Source: Proteiniphilum sp.
Lineage (GTDB): Bacteria; Bacteroidota; Bacteroidia; Bacteroidales; Dysgonomonadaceae
Assembly: GCA_016839025.1 (NCBI GenBank)
Contig: JADLKK010000012.1
Coordinates: 1 to 40,279, forward strand
Direction: 5' to 3'
DNA: 40,279 nt
Position numbers and translations under genes: made by a program. Every line of letters begins with the position of its first letter. Position 1 is the first letter of the stretch. Shown piece after piece: positions 1 to 9,082 of the stretch. The notes below the pieces were generated by a model. It ran no database searches and was not told the origin of the DNA. It saw only the letters and a list, made by a program, of their open reading frames with translations.

Positions 1-311
1 GGTTTCTGTGCGTCAGAACTTCAGATTTGCTGATGGCTTCTTTCAGATTTGCAGTTACCCGCAACACCCTTGCCAATCGCTAATGTTTCCTATCAACTCG
101 GCACATACAGGAACTTGCATCCTGCCAGTTTAATATCATGCCCGACATACAAAAAAACCGGATAATGCGGCAACATTATCCGGCAAGAATGAATTTTGCG
201 TTGTAACGGAGAAGAGAACCAACACAGATTGGTTCAACACCAGGCAACGGAAAATTTCATGAAGCGAATCCTAATTGTATTGGCAACAAATTAAAATTCA
301 AAGACAAAGGT
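1..311. other. Gene-free left edge with one hairpin
   Basis: I see no convincing gene in this stretch. Two short open frames run in from the left edge, ending near 114 and 133, but neither looks like an ordinary protein tail. The 8-base word CAGATTTG occurs twice within 1-60. A strong hairpin sits at 158-183 and is listed separately. The only promoter-like word before susC is GAATTTTG at 191-198, one mismatch from TAnnTTTG, so the susC promoter is not assigned with confidence. Confidence 0.6.
151..183 (-). terminator. Perfect hairpin, terminator-like on the minus strand
   Basis: CCGGATAATG (158-167) and CATTATCCGG (174-183) pair perfectly over 10 bp around a 6-base loop. Seven A residues at 151-157 lie on the low-coordinate side, so in minus-strand RNA the hairpin is followed by seven U, which is the arrangement of an intrinsic terminator. 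No minus-strand gene is visible between it and susC, so what it terminates is unclear. For plus-strand RNA it would be a stable leader hairpin without a U tract. Confidence 0.55.
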
Positions 312-3300
312 ATGCAAGAAAAGTATAACTCTACCCAACTAATCCCGAAAAAAACCAATAAGTTTATAAAAATCATGAAAATTCACTTTTTCATAACTTT
401 ACTTTGTGTTTTTTCAGTGAACGCGGAGAACAGCTATTCTCAGGCAAAAAGTGTAACGGTTGAATTGAATCAAATCACCCTCAAAGAGGCTCTTCAACAG
501 ATAGAGAAAAACAGTGATTACCTGGTGCTCATCATGGATGATACCGAAAGCTCACTCTCATCAAAGGTAAGCCTCTCAATCAGAAACAAGTCGATATCAG
601 AGGTTCTGGACATGCTGCTGAAGAAAACGGACCTGACCTATGCGATTGTAAACAGACAAATCACCATTTCCCGAAAAGAGCAGACTGAAAAGATCCAGCC
701 GGTGACGAACGCATCTCCTGAAAATGTGGTACAGCAAACAAAAAGAAACATATCCGGCAGGGTGGTCGATGCAAGCGGTGTAGCAGTAATCGGTGCCAAC
801 ATTATTGAGATGGGGGTCCCCACGAACGGTACCATTACCGACAGCAGTGGCAGCTTCACCTTACAGGTGGAGGAGGATGCAACCATACAGGTTTCATTTA
901 TCGGTTACCTGAGACAAACCATCCCTACCCGGGGCAGAAACAGCTTTATTATTACCCTGGAAGAAGATACCCAGTCCCTGGGAGAGTTGGTGGTGATTGG
1001 ATACGGCACGCAGATAAAAGCCAACCTGACCGGAGCTGTATCCACTGTCGATGTCAGCAAAACACTGGAAGCACGTCCCTATTCTGATATTTCCAAAGCT
1101 TTGCAGGGTGCGGTACCAGGATTATCCGTCATCAGCAGCAGTGGTAAACTGGGGGCACAACCCTCGGTGACCATACGTGGTTTGGGAACATTAAGCAATG
1201 ATGCGACGAGTAAACCCTTGATTGTTGTGGACGGGGTACCGATGGATGATCTTTCTCTGCTTAATACACAAGATATTGAGAATATCTCTGTTTTGAAAGA
1301 TGCTGCATCAACCTCAATCTACGGAACCAGGGCCGCTTTCGGGGTCATTCTGATTACGACTAAATCGGCTCAGAAAGTAGATCGTGTCTCGGTCAACTAT
1401 ACCAACAATTTTGCCTGGGATACCCCCACTATCCTGCCCGATTACCCGGATGTGCCCAGTCAGCTGGAAGCATTGATCACAGCCAACGAACGTGCAGGAC
1501 TCGCAAACGAATTGTTTGGCATGTACCTGGATCAAATGTTACCCTATGCGGAAAAATGGAAAGAGCAACACAACGGCAAAAAAGCAGGTTACCGTGACAT
1601 GATTTTAGGCAGTAGGGACGCACTTGAGGACACAAGCAAACCCCTGGGAGACTTCATCTTGGACAACAATGGAGTAGGAATGTACTTCGCCGACTGGGAC
1701 GTGGTGAACATCATGTTTCGCAAGTGGAAACCCTCTCAAAGCCACAATCTCTCGGTACAAGGAAGCAGTGGAAAAACATCCTATTATATGTCTGTGGGGC
1801 ATAACCACGATGAGGGGGTGATGCAGTTTTATCCTGAGAAAATGGACAAATGGACAGCCATGCTCAATGTAACCAACGAGGTGAGAGAGTGGCTACAGGT
1901 AGGTGGCCGCTTCAACTACAGCAACAAGGATTTTCAGGGTCCTGCAACCAGAAGGACAACCTATCAGTATATGTGGCGATGGGGTAGCTTCTTTGGACCT
2001 TACGGGACCTATCAGGGAACAGAATTCCGGAATGACATTGCTTACCGGAAACAGGCAGGAGACTGGAGAGACAACAACAGTTTTGTGCGGATGGGTGCTT
2101 TCGCAAAGGCAATGCTTTCTGAAGGGCTATCGCTCAACGCAGACTATACGCATAATGTGGAGAACTATACCTACAAAGCGGCCTATATCCCCCTAGCGGG
2201 CTGGAACTCCTGGGGAGGTGCAATTACCGAACCGGTGAATTACATCAGCAGTTCCTGGATTGAACAGGAATCGAGTCAAAGCAGATCGTTTGCCCTCAAT
2301 CTTTATGGTAATTATGAAATGGATTTGATGGATCATCACCATCTCAATATCATGTTGGGTGCGAACGCTGAAAACGGAACCTATTTCAGTCACTATTCGG
2401 AGAGAGATGACCTGCTTGATTACAACCTGCCGGAGTTTGACCTCGCTACCGGAGCACAATACGTGGATGGCTCCCATTCACACTGGGCTACTGCCGGTTA
2501 TTTTGGACGGATCAATTATGACTACGATGGAAAGTGGCTGTTGGAACTGAACGGGCGCTATGATGGCTCATCACGTTTTCCGGCTAACGACCGGTGGGCA
2601 TTTTTCCCCTCCGCATCGGCAGGATACAGGATCAGTGAAGAGTCCTTCTTCGACCCGCTGCGCAATCTCATCAGTAGTGCAAAGATACGTACCTCGTATG
2701 GCGAGATAGGCAATCAGGCTGTAGGCAGCAACATGTATCTCTCAACGTTGGCCAAACGGGCCAACGGAAACACCTACTGGCTAGCCGACGACGGAACAAA
2801 AGTGGTAGCCTATGACTTACCCAAACTGGTTTCTTCAACCCTCAAATGGGAACGCATCCAGACATTGGATGTAGGTGTCGACCTGGGTCTTATCAACAAC
2901 GATCTCAACCTCACAATCGACTGGTACCAGCGAACCACAAAAGATATGCTGGCACCCGGACAGACCATGCCCCAGGTACTGGGAGCCTCAGCCCCTTATG
3001 TCAATGCAGGTACCTTGCGGACAAGAGGCTGGGAGTTACATGCAGACTGGCGGCATCGATTCAATGAATGGACACTATACGCAAATGTCAATATTGGTGA
3101 CTTTGTGACCGATGTGGTGAAATGGGAGAATGAAGCCAGATTGCTCAACCAAAATTACAGTGGGAAAAGATATGGTGATATCTGGGGATTTGAAACAGAT
3201 CGTTTTTTTACCGAAGATGATTTTAATGTGGACGGAAGTTACAAGACAGGTATTGCTTCCCAAGAAGACCTTGAACAGGGTACCTTCGTATTTGGACCCG

Positions 3301-3950
3301 GAGACATCAAATTCAAAGACCTGGATGGTGATGGAATCATTGGGGGTGGTAAAGGTACAGCCGATGATCATGGTGATTTGACAGTGATTGGAAATTTCAC
3401 CCCTCGTTACCAGTATGGCTTTCGCATTGGAGGTGAGTGGAATAAATTTGATCTTGACCTCTTCTTCCAGGGTGTAGGGAAACGCGCCGTATGGACACAG
3501 AGTGCGTTTGTGATGCCATTGATGCGCGGCGCAGATGCCATTTATGCCAATCAGACCAGCTACTGGACCGAGGAGGATCCCAATCCCAATGCTGATTTCC
3601 CGAGACTTTTTCCCGGAAATGCGGGGAGAGGAACAATATCGGTACTGGAATTGGGAAATCACAACTTCTACCCCCAGTCCAAATACATTGTGAATATGGC
3701 CTATCTGCGATTCAAAAACCTGACAATGGGCTATACATTACCAGTAGCACTTGCTTCAAAAATCCATATGCAAAAGGCAAGGGTTTACTTCAGTGCCAAC
3801 AATCTGATGGAGCTGATCAACCGAAGCAATGCGCCAGTCGATCCTGAAGTGAACGACAAAGAAGAAGGAGTCAGCCTGGGAAATGCCACTTGGGGAAGAA
3901 TTGATCCAATGTCCAGGACTATATCCGTTGGTCTACAGCTGACATTCTAA
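312..3950 (+). CDS. SusC/RagA-family TonB-linked outer-membrane protein with STN domain
   Basis: This 1212-residue protein is an outer-membrane TonB-dependent importer of the SusC/RagA class, which moves oligomers across the outer membrane with a SusD lid. A hydrophobic stretch (about 22-42, ending near SYSQA) acts as the signal peptide. An STN domain follows (about 45-122), then a carboxypeptidase-D-regulatory-like domain (about 147-232) opening with ISGRVVDASG. The plug starts near ELVVIGYGTQ (about 225), and a long beta-barrel ends in a terminal phenylalanine (LQLTF), as expected for BamA-dependent barrels. The STN domain usually signals to a FecR-type anti-sigma factor, but no FecI/FecR pair lies in the window. 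The start at 312 leaves about 20 residues before the hydrophobic core, so the internal ATG at residue 22 is a possible alternative. susD follows after 28 bases. The substrate cannot be read from sequence. Confidence 0.95.
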   Translation: MQEKYNSTQLIPKKTNKFIKIMKIHFFITLLCVFSVNAENSYSQAKSVTVELNQITLKEALQQIEKNSDYLVLIMDDTESSLSSKVSLSIRNKSISEVLDMLLKKTDLTYAIVNRQITISRKEQTEKIQPVTNASPENVVQQTKRNISGRVVDASGVAVIGANIIEMGVPTNGTITDSSGSFTLQVEEDATIQVSFIGYLRQTIPTRGRNSFIITLEEDTQSLGELVVIGYGTQIKANLTGAVSTVDVSKTLEARPYSDISKALQGAVPGLSVISSSGKLGAQPSVTIRGLGTLSNDATSKPLIVVDGVPMDDLSLLNTQDIENISVLKDAASTSIYGTRAAFGVILITTKSAQKVDRVSVNYTNNFAWDTPTILPDYPDVPSQLEALITANERAGLANELFGMYLDQMLPYAEKWKEQHNGKKAGYRDMILGSRDALEDTSKPLGDFILDNNGVGMYFADWDVVNIMFRKWKPSQSHNLSVQGSSGKTSYYMSVGHNHDEGVMQFYPEKMDKWTAMLNVTNEVREWLQVGGRFNYSNKDFQGPATRRTTYQYMWRWGSFFGPYGTYQGTEFRNDIAYRKQAGDWRDNNSFVRMGAFAKAMLSEGLSLNADYTHNVENYTYKAAYIPLAGWNSWGGAITEPVNYISSSWIEQESSQSRSFALNLYGNYEMDLMDHHHLNIMLGANAENGTYFSHYSERDDLLDYNLPEFDLATGAQYVDGSHSHWATAGYFGRINYDYDGKWLLELNGRYDGSSRFPANDRWAFFPSASAGYRISEESFFDPLRNLISSAKIRTSYGEIGNQAVGSNMYLSTLAKRANGNTYWLADDGTKVVAYDLPKLVSSTLKWERIQTLDVGVDLGLINNDLNLTIDWYQRTTKDMLAPGQTMPQVLGASAPYVNAGTLRTRGWELHADWRHRFNEWTLYANVNIGDFVTDVVKWENEARLLNQNYSGKRYGDIWGFETDRFFTEDDFNVDGSYKTGIASQEDLEQGTFVFGPGDIKFKDLDGDGIIGGGKGTADDHGDLTVIGNFTPRYQYGFRIGGEWNKFDLDLFFQGVGKRAVWTQSAFVMPLMRGADAIYANQTSYWTEEDPNPNADFPRLFPGNAGRGTISVLELGNHNFYPQSKYIVNMAYLRFKNLTMGYTLPVALASKIHMQKARVYFSANNLMELINRSNAPVDPEVNDKEEGVSLGNATWGRIDPMSRTISVGLQLTF

Positions 3951-3978
3951 ATTTTCAAATCGCATAAATGTTAGTAAC

Positions 3979-5706
3979 ATGAAGAAAATTCAATTAATCC
4001 ATATGGTCCTCTCTATCCTGCTTTCCACAGCATGCAACGATTTTTTGGACAAAGGACCGCTCGATACATTTACCAATGACAATTTCTGGACCAGTGAAAA
4101 CAACGTGAAAGGCTACGCCAATACATTTTACCAGGATTTTACCGGTTACGGCAATGCGGGAGGATCGGGGTTGTTCTATTTCAGAACCCTCTCCGATGAC
4201 CAGGCAGGGAATAGTTTCGCCGACTGGACCTACCAAAACGTTCCGGCCAGCAGTAGCAGTTGGAGCAATGGCTGGATAGAAATCCGCAGAGCACATATCC
4301 TCCTGGACAATATGGAAAAGGTGAACATGAGTGATGAGGCAAAAAGTCACTGGAAAGGGGTTGGACGACTGATGCGGGCATGGCACTACTATCAGTTGGT
4401 GCGCACCTACGGAGATGTGCCATGGATAGACAAAGCGTTGGATATCACAGATGAGGGATATCTCTATGGTGTGCGTGAGAACAGAGACGTGGTGATGGAC
4501 AATGTTTTGGATGACCTCAACTATGCATGTGAGCATATGTATGACAACACCTCCAAAACCACACTCAACCGGAATGTGGCGCATGCCATGAAAGCCGAAA
4601 TCTCTCTTTTTGAAGGTACCTTCCGCAAATACCGCAGGAGTGAGGAGGGTCAGTCAGCACCAGATGCAAGTGGAGCCAACAGGTTTCTGAACGAAACAAA
4701 GAGTGCTGCTGCCTGGCTGATGAACAAGAATTTTGTGTTGAACAGCTCCTATCAGGGGAACTATAACTCCACCAATCTGGCAAACAATCCTGAGATGATC
4801 TTCTATAAAGCATACAAACAGGATCTGTTGCACCACTCACTGATCGCATACATCAGCTCATCTACCCAGTTGAGCGGAATGACCAGGGATGCTTTTGAAT
4901 CCTATCTCTTTAGGGACGGTAAACCCCTGGCACTTACCACTCATGACAAAACCGATGCAGCCAGAATGTATGTCGGCACAAAAATAGTGGCCGGAAAAGA
5001 GGTACCCGATACGGTTCTCTCCATTACACACCTTTTGGGCATACGTGACAAGCGATTGTCTGAAACGATTGACACGGCACTCTGCTATGTGGACAGAGGA
5101 TTCACCCGTTTTGGAAGCGGAATATCAATGACCTCTTCCACCGGATATGGGGTATGCAAGTATGACAACAAAAACCTGGCAAACATGTATCGAAACCAGA
5201 CGAGCCAGAATTTCACGCACGCTCCCATCTTCTGGTTGTCAGTTGTATATCTGCAATATGCAGAAGCCTGCGCGGAATTGGGGTCCATTACCCAAGCGGA
5301 TCTGGATCAATCAATCAACAAGCTGAAATCAAGGGCGGGTCTGCCTCCATTGACTGTCGCTGTCGGTTTTTCAGACCCGGCCAACAATATGAACGTTTCT
5401 GATCTAATCTGGGAAATACGGCGTGAACGTCGCACGGAACTGATGTTTGATAACTGGAACCGTTACTGGGATCTGATACGCTGGCACCAGCTGGACAAAC
5501 TTGACTCATCCGATTACCCCGATATCCTACTGGGAGCCAATATCGTAAACGATCCCTACAACCAGTCGGTTGACAAAGTGGGGAGTTATGTTGATGGGAG
5601 TAAAAACAAATCACGCATCTACCATTCCAAACATTACTGGTATCCGATCCCATCCGATCAAATTTCATTGAATCCGGAGTTGGGGCAGAATCCCGGTTGG
5701 GAGTGA
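3979..5706 (+). CDS. SusD/RagB-family outer-membrane lipoprotein
   Basis: This 575-residue surface lipoprotein is the substrate-binding lid of the SusC/SusD pair. The N-terminus has a short charged start (MKKIQ), a hydrophobic segment and a lipobox-like STAC with cysteine at residue 19, followed by NDFLDKGP, a usual SusD opening. DNFWTSENNVKGYANTFYQDF-type spacing, and the C-terminal pattern with IRRERRTELMFDNWNRYWDL followed by WYPIPSDQISLNPELGQNPG, are standard for the RagB/SusD domain. It starts 28 bases after susC and is almost certainly co-transcribed. The gene after it lies 302 bases away behind its own promoter-like sequence, so functional coupling to the downstream peptidoglycan genes is only an inference. 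Confidence 0.95.
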   Translation: MKKIQLIHMVLSILLSTACNDFLDKGPLDTFTNDNFWTSENNVKGYANTFYQDFTGYGNAGGSGLFYFRTLSDDQAGNSFADWTYQNVPASSSSWSNGWIEIRRAHILLDNMEKVNMSDEAKSHWKGVGRLMRAWHYYQLVRTYGDVPWIDKALDITDEGYLYGVRENRDVVMDNVLDDLNYACEHMYDNTSKTTLNRNVAHAMKAEISLFEGTFRKYRRSEEGQSAPDASGANRFLNETKSAAAWLMNKNFVLNSSYQGNYNSTNLANNPEMIFYKAYKQDLLHHSLIAYISSSTQLSGMTRDAFESYLFRDGKPLALTTHDKTDAARMYVGTKIVAGKEVPDTVLSITHLLGIRDKRLSETIDTALCYVDRGFTRFGSGISMTSSTGYGVCKYDNKNLANMYRNQTSQNFTHAPIFWLSVVYLQYAEACAELGSITQADLDQSINKLKSRAGLPPLTVAVGFSDPANNMNVSDLIWEIRRERRTELMFDNWNRYWDLIRWHQLDKLDSSDYPDILLGANIVNDPYNQSVDKVGSYVDGSKNKSRIYHSKHYWYPIPSDQISLNPELGQNPGWE

Positions 5707-5727
5707 TGTCGTGTAACCAGCATGTCG

Positions 5728-5837
5728 TGAAAAGGGTTATCTAAATTGTGCCCCACATTCCATTCATGGATTGATTTGGACATTCAAACAGGAATCTCCA
5801 TGAAACAGGAACCGGAATATTTGGATAACCCTTTTCA
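5728..5837. repeat. Long interrupted inverted repeat with nested arms
   Basis: The arm 5728-5744 (TGAAAAGGGTTATCTAA) is the reverse complement of 5821-5837 at 16 of 17 positions. Between them lies a second, concentric inverted repeat, TTCATGGA at 5763-5770 and TCCATGAA at 5797-5804, with a 4-bp TTTG/CAAA pair at 5775-5778 and 5785-5788 inside it. The stretch could fold as one branched RNA or DNA hairpin after the susD stop. No T tract follows it, so it is not a plain intrinsic terminator. It might be a 3' stabilising structure, a regulator site or a small non-autonomous repeat. The rest of the 302-base gap holds only the promoter of the next gene. Confidence 0.6.
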
Positions 5838-5923
5838 TAAGATGGGGCTGTGACAAGTTGAATCTGAATGGAGACTCTAACAGGTTTGTTTTGCATTGAA
5901 AAAGCAAACTAATCGTTCAAAGA

Positions 5924-5955
5924 TTGAAACGATTGGCACTTTTTTCTTACATTTG
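5924..5955 (+). promoter_or_regulatory. Bacteroidota-type promoter before the amidase gene
   Basis: TACATTTG at 5948-5955 matches the -7 consensus TAnnTTTG exactly, and TTG at 5924-5926 lies 21 bases upstream as a -33 element. The predicted start near 5962 gives a leader of about 47 bases. This suggests that the peptidoglycan cluster has its own transcription start rather than reading through from susCD. Confidence 0.6.
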
Positions 5956-6008
5956 TATAAAGGTCACACAATGTAATACATGCCAATAATATTTCAACGT
6001 ATCATGAT

Positions 6009-9000
6009 ATGAAGCAGCTCATGAAAGTCTTTTTTTTTATATGCATCCTGAGCCTTTCACACTCCTCTTTTTCTCAAAGCACCCAAACAGATTCATTGCA
6101 TGACAAAGTAAGCCATTCATTGTCCCATCTATTTCGCGCGACCATGCTCCGCCCAGGAAAAGTCAGGGTGGACAGTATTGATTTGAATCATCGTAAAAAG
6201 TCCGTAGAATTGTATACCAACCTCACCCTCTCCTATCTCCCCATGCGGGAACAAACCGTTTATCGCATCTATGACACCATTCGCGCCTATCTTCCGGAGA
6301 AACAAAAGAGGTATCGCATCAGCGTCCTTTCCGACGGGGTTGAGATCAGTCACCTGATACCCAACTATTACCGGAGCAAACAAAAGGATAAAAACCGGCT
6401 GATTGCCCACAAGGTGAAGACAGGACTGGTCACCCCCCTTTCAGACCCATCCGGTCCATTTACCAAAGGTTTACAAAACAACCATATCGCTCTGTGGCAG
6501 AGTCATGGCTGGTACTATGAACAAAAACTGGGCAGGTGGGAGTGGCAACGGGCGCGCATCTTTCAAACGGTAGAAGATCTCTACACCCAAAGCTATGTGG
6601 TTCCCTTTCTGGTACCGATGCTCGAAAATGCCGGTGCCAATGTGCTGCTGCCCCGGGAACGGGACTACAACACCACCGAGCTGATCATCGACCGGGAGGG
6701 TAGCAGCAGTGGCTCCCACTATGATGAGACCAACGGCAAGGAAGATTGGCAGGAGAGCGACTCGGCCGGATTCGCCAATTCCCAGAAATATTACCTGAAT
6801 GGGGAGAACCCTTTCAGGATGGGCAAGGCTCGAATGATCAAAACCATTTCAAAGGGAGCAACCTCTGTCGCCACCTGGCAACCCGCCATACCCCGGAAAG
6901 GCGAATACGGGGTCTATGTCTCTTATCAGACGCTAAGGAACAGCAGCGACGATGCACGCTACACTGTCTATCATGCCGGTGGCAAAACAGAATTCAAGGT
7001 AAACCAGCAGATGGGGGGCGGTACCTGGATCTACCTCGGCAGCTTCACGTTCAACAAAGGGAACAGCCACAGGATTACCCTTACCAACCGGAGCCGGCAT
7101 GCCGGACGAGTGGTTACCGCCGATGCCGTAAAAATCGGTGGCGGAATGGGTAACATCGCCCGCATGCCCCACCCCTCGGGCTTCGAGAGTGAAAACAGCA
7201 AGAGCTCCGACAGCCTGACAGAGAAAAAGATCCTGCACCCTACCATCAACTACAAACCAGAGACCAGCGGTTATCCCCGTTACACCGAAGGGGCACGCTA
7301 CTGGATGCAATGGGCGGGGGTTCCCGACTCGGTTTACAACCGGAGCGGGGGAAAAAATGACTATACCGATGATTACGCGAGCCGCGGATACTGGGTCAAT
7401 TGGCTAGCGGGAGGATCAGCGGTGCTGCCCGATGAACAGGGCCTCAACATCCCGCTCGACCTGGCTTTCGCTTTTCATACCGATGCGGGGACCTTCTGGG
7501 GTGATACCATTGTCGGTACACTGGGTATCTACATGACGCACCACAACGACGAACGGTTCGAGAACGGGCGTTCGCGGTGGGCATCCCGCGATTTGTCGGA
7601 ACTGGTGATGAATGAGATCGTGAACGATATCCGCCGCGAATATGAGCCTCACTGGACGCGACGCCACCTCTGGAACCGCTCCTATGCCGAAGCACGACTC
7701 CCGAACGTGCCTACCATGCTACTGGAACTACTCTCCCACCAGAACTTCGCGGATATGCGCTACGGACTCGACCCCTCTTTCCGCTTCACCGTGAGCCGCT
7801 CCATCTACAAGGGTATGCTCCGGTTCCTGGCAACACAGTACAACCGTCCTTACGTGGTACAGCCCTTGCCGGTGAAGGCGTTCTCCACACGCTTCATCGG
7901 TGAAACGGAAGTCACACTCACCTGGCAACCAGAAACCGATCCGGCTGAACCTACTGCCCTCCCCACCGGCTATATCGTTTTCACCCGTATCAACGAGGGT
8001 GGTTTTGACAATGGAGTGAGGGTAGACAACAACAGCTATCAGACAACGATCCAAAAAGACAGCATCTATAGTTTCCGGGTAGTGGCATTGAACGAGGGCG
8101 GCAAAAGCTTCCCATCGGAGACCCTCTCGCTATGCAGGAAATCAGAGGAGAAGGGCGAAGTGCTGATTGTGAACGGCTTTACCAGGATTTCCGCGCCCCA
8201 TAGCTTTACTGCCTCAGGCGACAACGTCGCCGGTTTCGCCGGCAGCGTGGACAACGGCGTACCCTACCTCGCCGACCATCACTTCATCGGTCAACAGAAC
8301 GAGTTCCGGCGCATCATCCCCTGGATGGACGATGATGCCTCTGGTTTCGGCGACAGCAATGCCGACTATGAGACAACCCGGATTGCCGGCAACACCTTCG
8401 ACTATCCCTACACCCACGGAGTGGCCTTCGCCGCGGCGGGATATTCATTCGTTTCGTGTGCAGCGTCAACCGTGGAAGGGGGAACGGTACGTATGACCGA
8501 TTTCGGAACAGTCGACTGGATTCTGGGCAAACAACGGGAGTGGCGCATTGCCCGCGGAGCAACCCCCTCCCGGTTCAAAACCTTTTCGAAGAGACAACAG
8601 GAAGCTGTCACCACCTTCTGCAACAACGGCGGCAACATCATCGTCAGCGGCGCCTTCGTAGGCACCGATCTGTGGGACAACCCCTACTCTACCGAAAAAG
8701 ACCGCAAGTGGGCGCAAACCACCCTCAAATATAAATGGCGCAACAACAACGGTGCGGTGACCGGTCGTCTGAAGGCGGTGCCTTCTCCCTTCCCTTCCGT
8801 CGCGGGCCAGTACAACTATTGCCACGAGCTCAACAGCGAGTGCTATGTGGTGGAGCATCCCGATGCCATTGAGCCGGCCGATGAAAACACATTCACCATT
8901 TTCCGCTACAGTGAGAACAACCTGAGTGCCGGCATCCTATACAAGGGAGATCGTTACAACAGTTGTATCCTCGGCTTCCCGATTGAAGCCATCAAAGGAG

Positions 9001-9059
9001 AGGAGAACCGCAAAAGACTGATCAAAGGAATAATGGAAACAATAAACGAAAAGCATTAA
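6009..9059 (+). CDS. Exported N-acetylmuramoyl-L-alanine amidase-like protein with golvesin-like insert and FnIII domain
   Basis: This 1016-residue protein begins with a clear signal peptide (MKQLMKVFFFICILSLSHSS, cleavage near FSQ). The pieces of an Amidase_3-type zinc amidase appear in order: H166 in WQSHGW, a candidate E189 in QTVEDL, H490 in FHTDAGT and E573 in LLELLSH. The amidase is split by an insert (about 240-385) resembling the golvesin C-terminal-like domain, ending ADAVKIGGGMGNI. A fibronectin type III-like domain follows (about 620-710), then a C-terminal region of about 300 residues that I do not recognise. Homologues are often labelled xanthan lyase, but the split-amidase reading fits the salvage genes downstream. 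It likely acts in the periplasm or at the surface, cutting stem peptides from glycan. The family call is solid; the exact substrate is inferred. Confidence 0.75.
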   Translation: MKQLMKVFFFICILSLSHSSFSQSTQTDSLHDKVSHSLSHLFRATMLRPGKVRVDSIDLNHRKKSVELYTNLTLSYLPMREQTVYRIYDTIRAYLPEKQKRYRISVLSDGVEISHLIPNYYRSKQKDKNRLIAHKVKTGLVTPLSDPSGPFTKGLQNNHIALWQSHGWYYEQKLGRWEWQRARIFQTVEDLYTQSYVVPFLVPMLENAGANVLLPRERDYNTTELIIDREGSSSGSHYDETNGKEDWQESDSAGFANSQKYYLNGENPFRMGKARMIKTISKGATSVATWQPAIPRKGEYGVYVSYQTLRNSSDDARYTVYHAGGKTEFKVNQQMGGGTWIYLGSFTFNKGNSHRITLTNRSRHAGRVVTADAVKIGGGMGNIARMPHPSGFESENSKSSDSLTEKKILHPTINYKPETSGYPRYTEGARYWMQWAGVPDSVYNRSGGKNDYTDDYASRGYWVNWLAGGSAVLPDEQGLNIPLDLAFAFHTDAGTFWGDTIVGTLGIYMTHHNDERFENGRSRWASRDLSELVMNEIVNDIRREYEPHWTRRHLWNRSYAEARLPNVPTMLLELLSHQNFADMRYGLDPSFRFTVSRSIYKGMLRFLATQYNRPYVVQPLPVKAFSTRFIGETEVTLTWQPETDPAEPTALPTGYIVFTRINEGGFDNGVRVDNNSYQTTIQKDSIYSFRVVALNEGGKSFPSETLSLCRKSEEKGEVLIVNGFTRISAPHSFTASGDNVAGFAGSVDNGVPYLADHHFIGQQNEFRRIIPWMDDDASGFGDSNADYETTRIAGNTFDYPYTHGVAFAAAGYSFVSCAASTVEGGTVRMTDFGTVDWILGKQREWRIARGATPSRFKTFSKRQQEAVTTFCNNGGNIIVSGAFVGTDLWDNPYSTEKDRKWAQTTLKYKWRNNNGAVTGRLKAVPSPFPSVAGQYNYCHELNSECYVVEHPDAIEPADENTFTIFRYSENNLSAGILYKGDRYNSCILGFPIEAIKGEENRKRLIKGIMETINEKH

Positions 9060-9082
9060 ACTGATAGCCGAAAAAACAAAAT

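Noticed and set aside
3075-3662. 195-codon minus-strand frame inside susC
   Set aside because: It lies wholly within a well-supported SusC coding region and shows no domain or start signal of its own.
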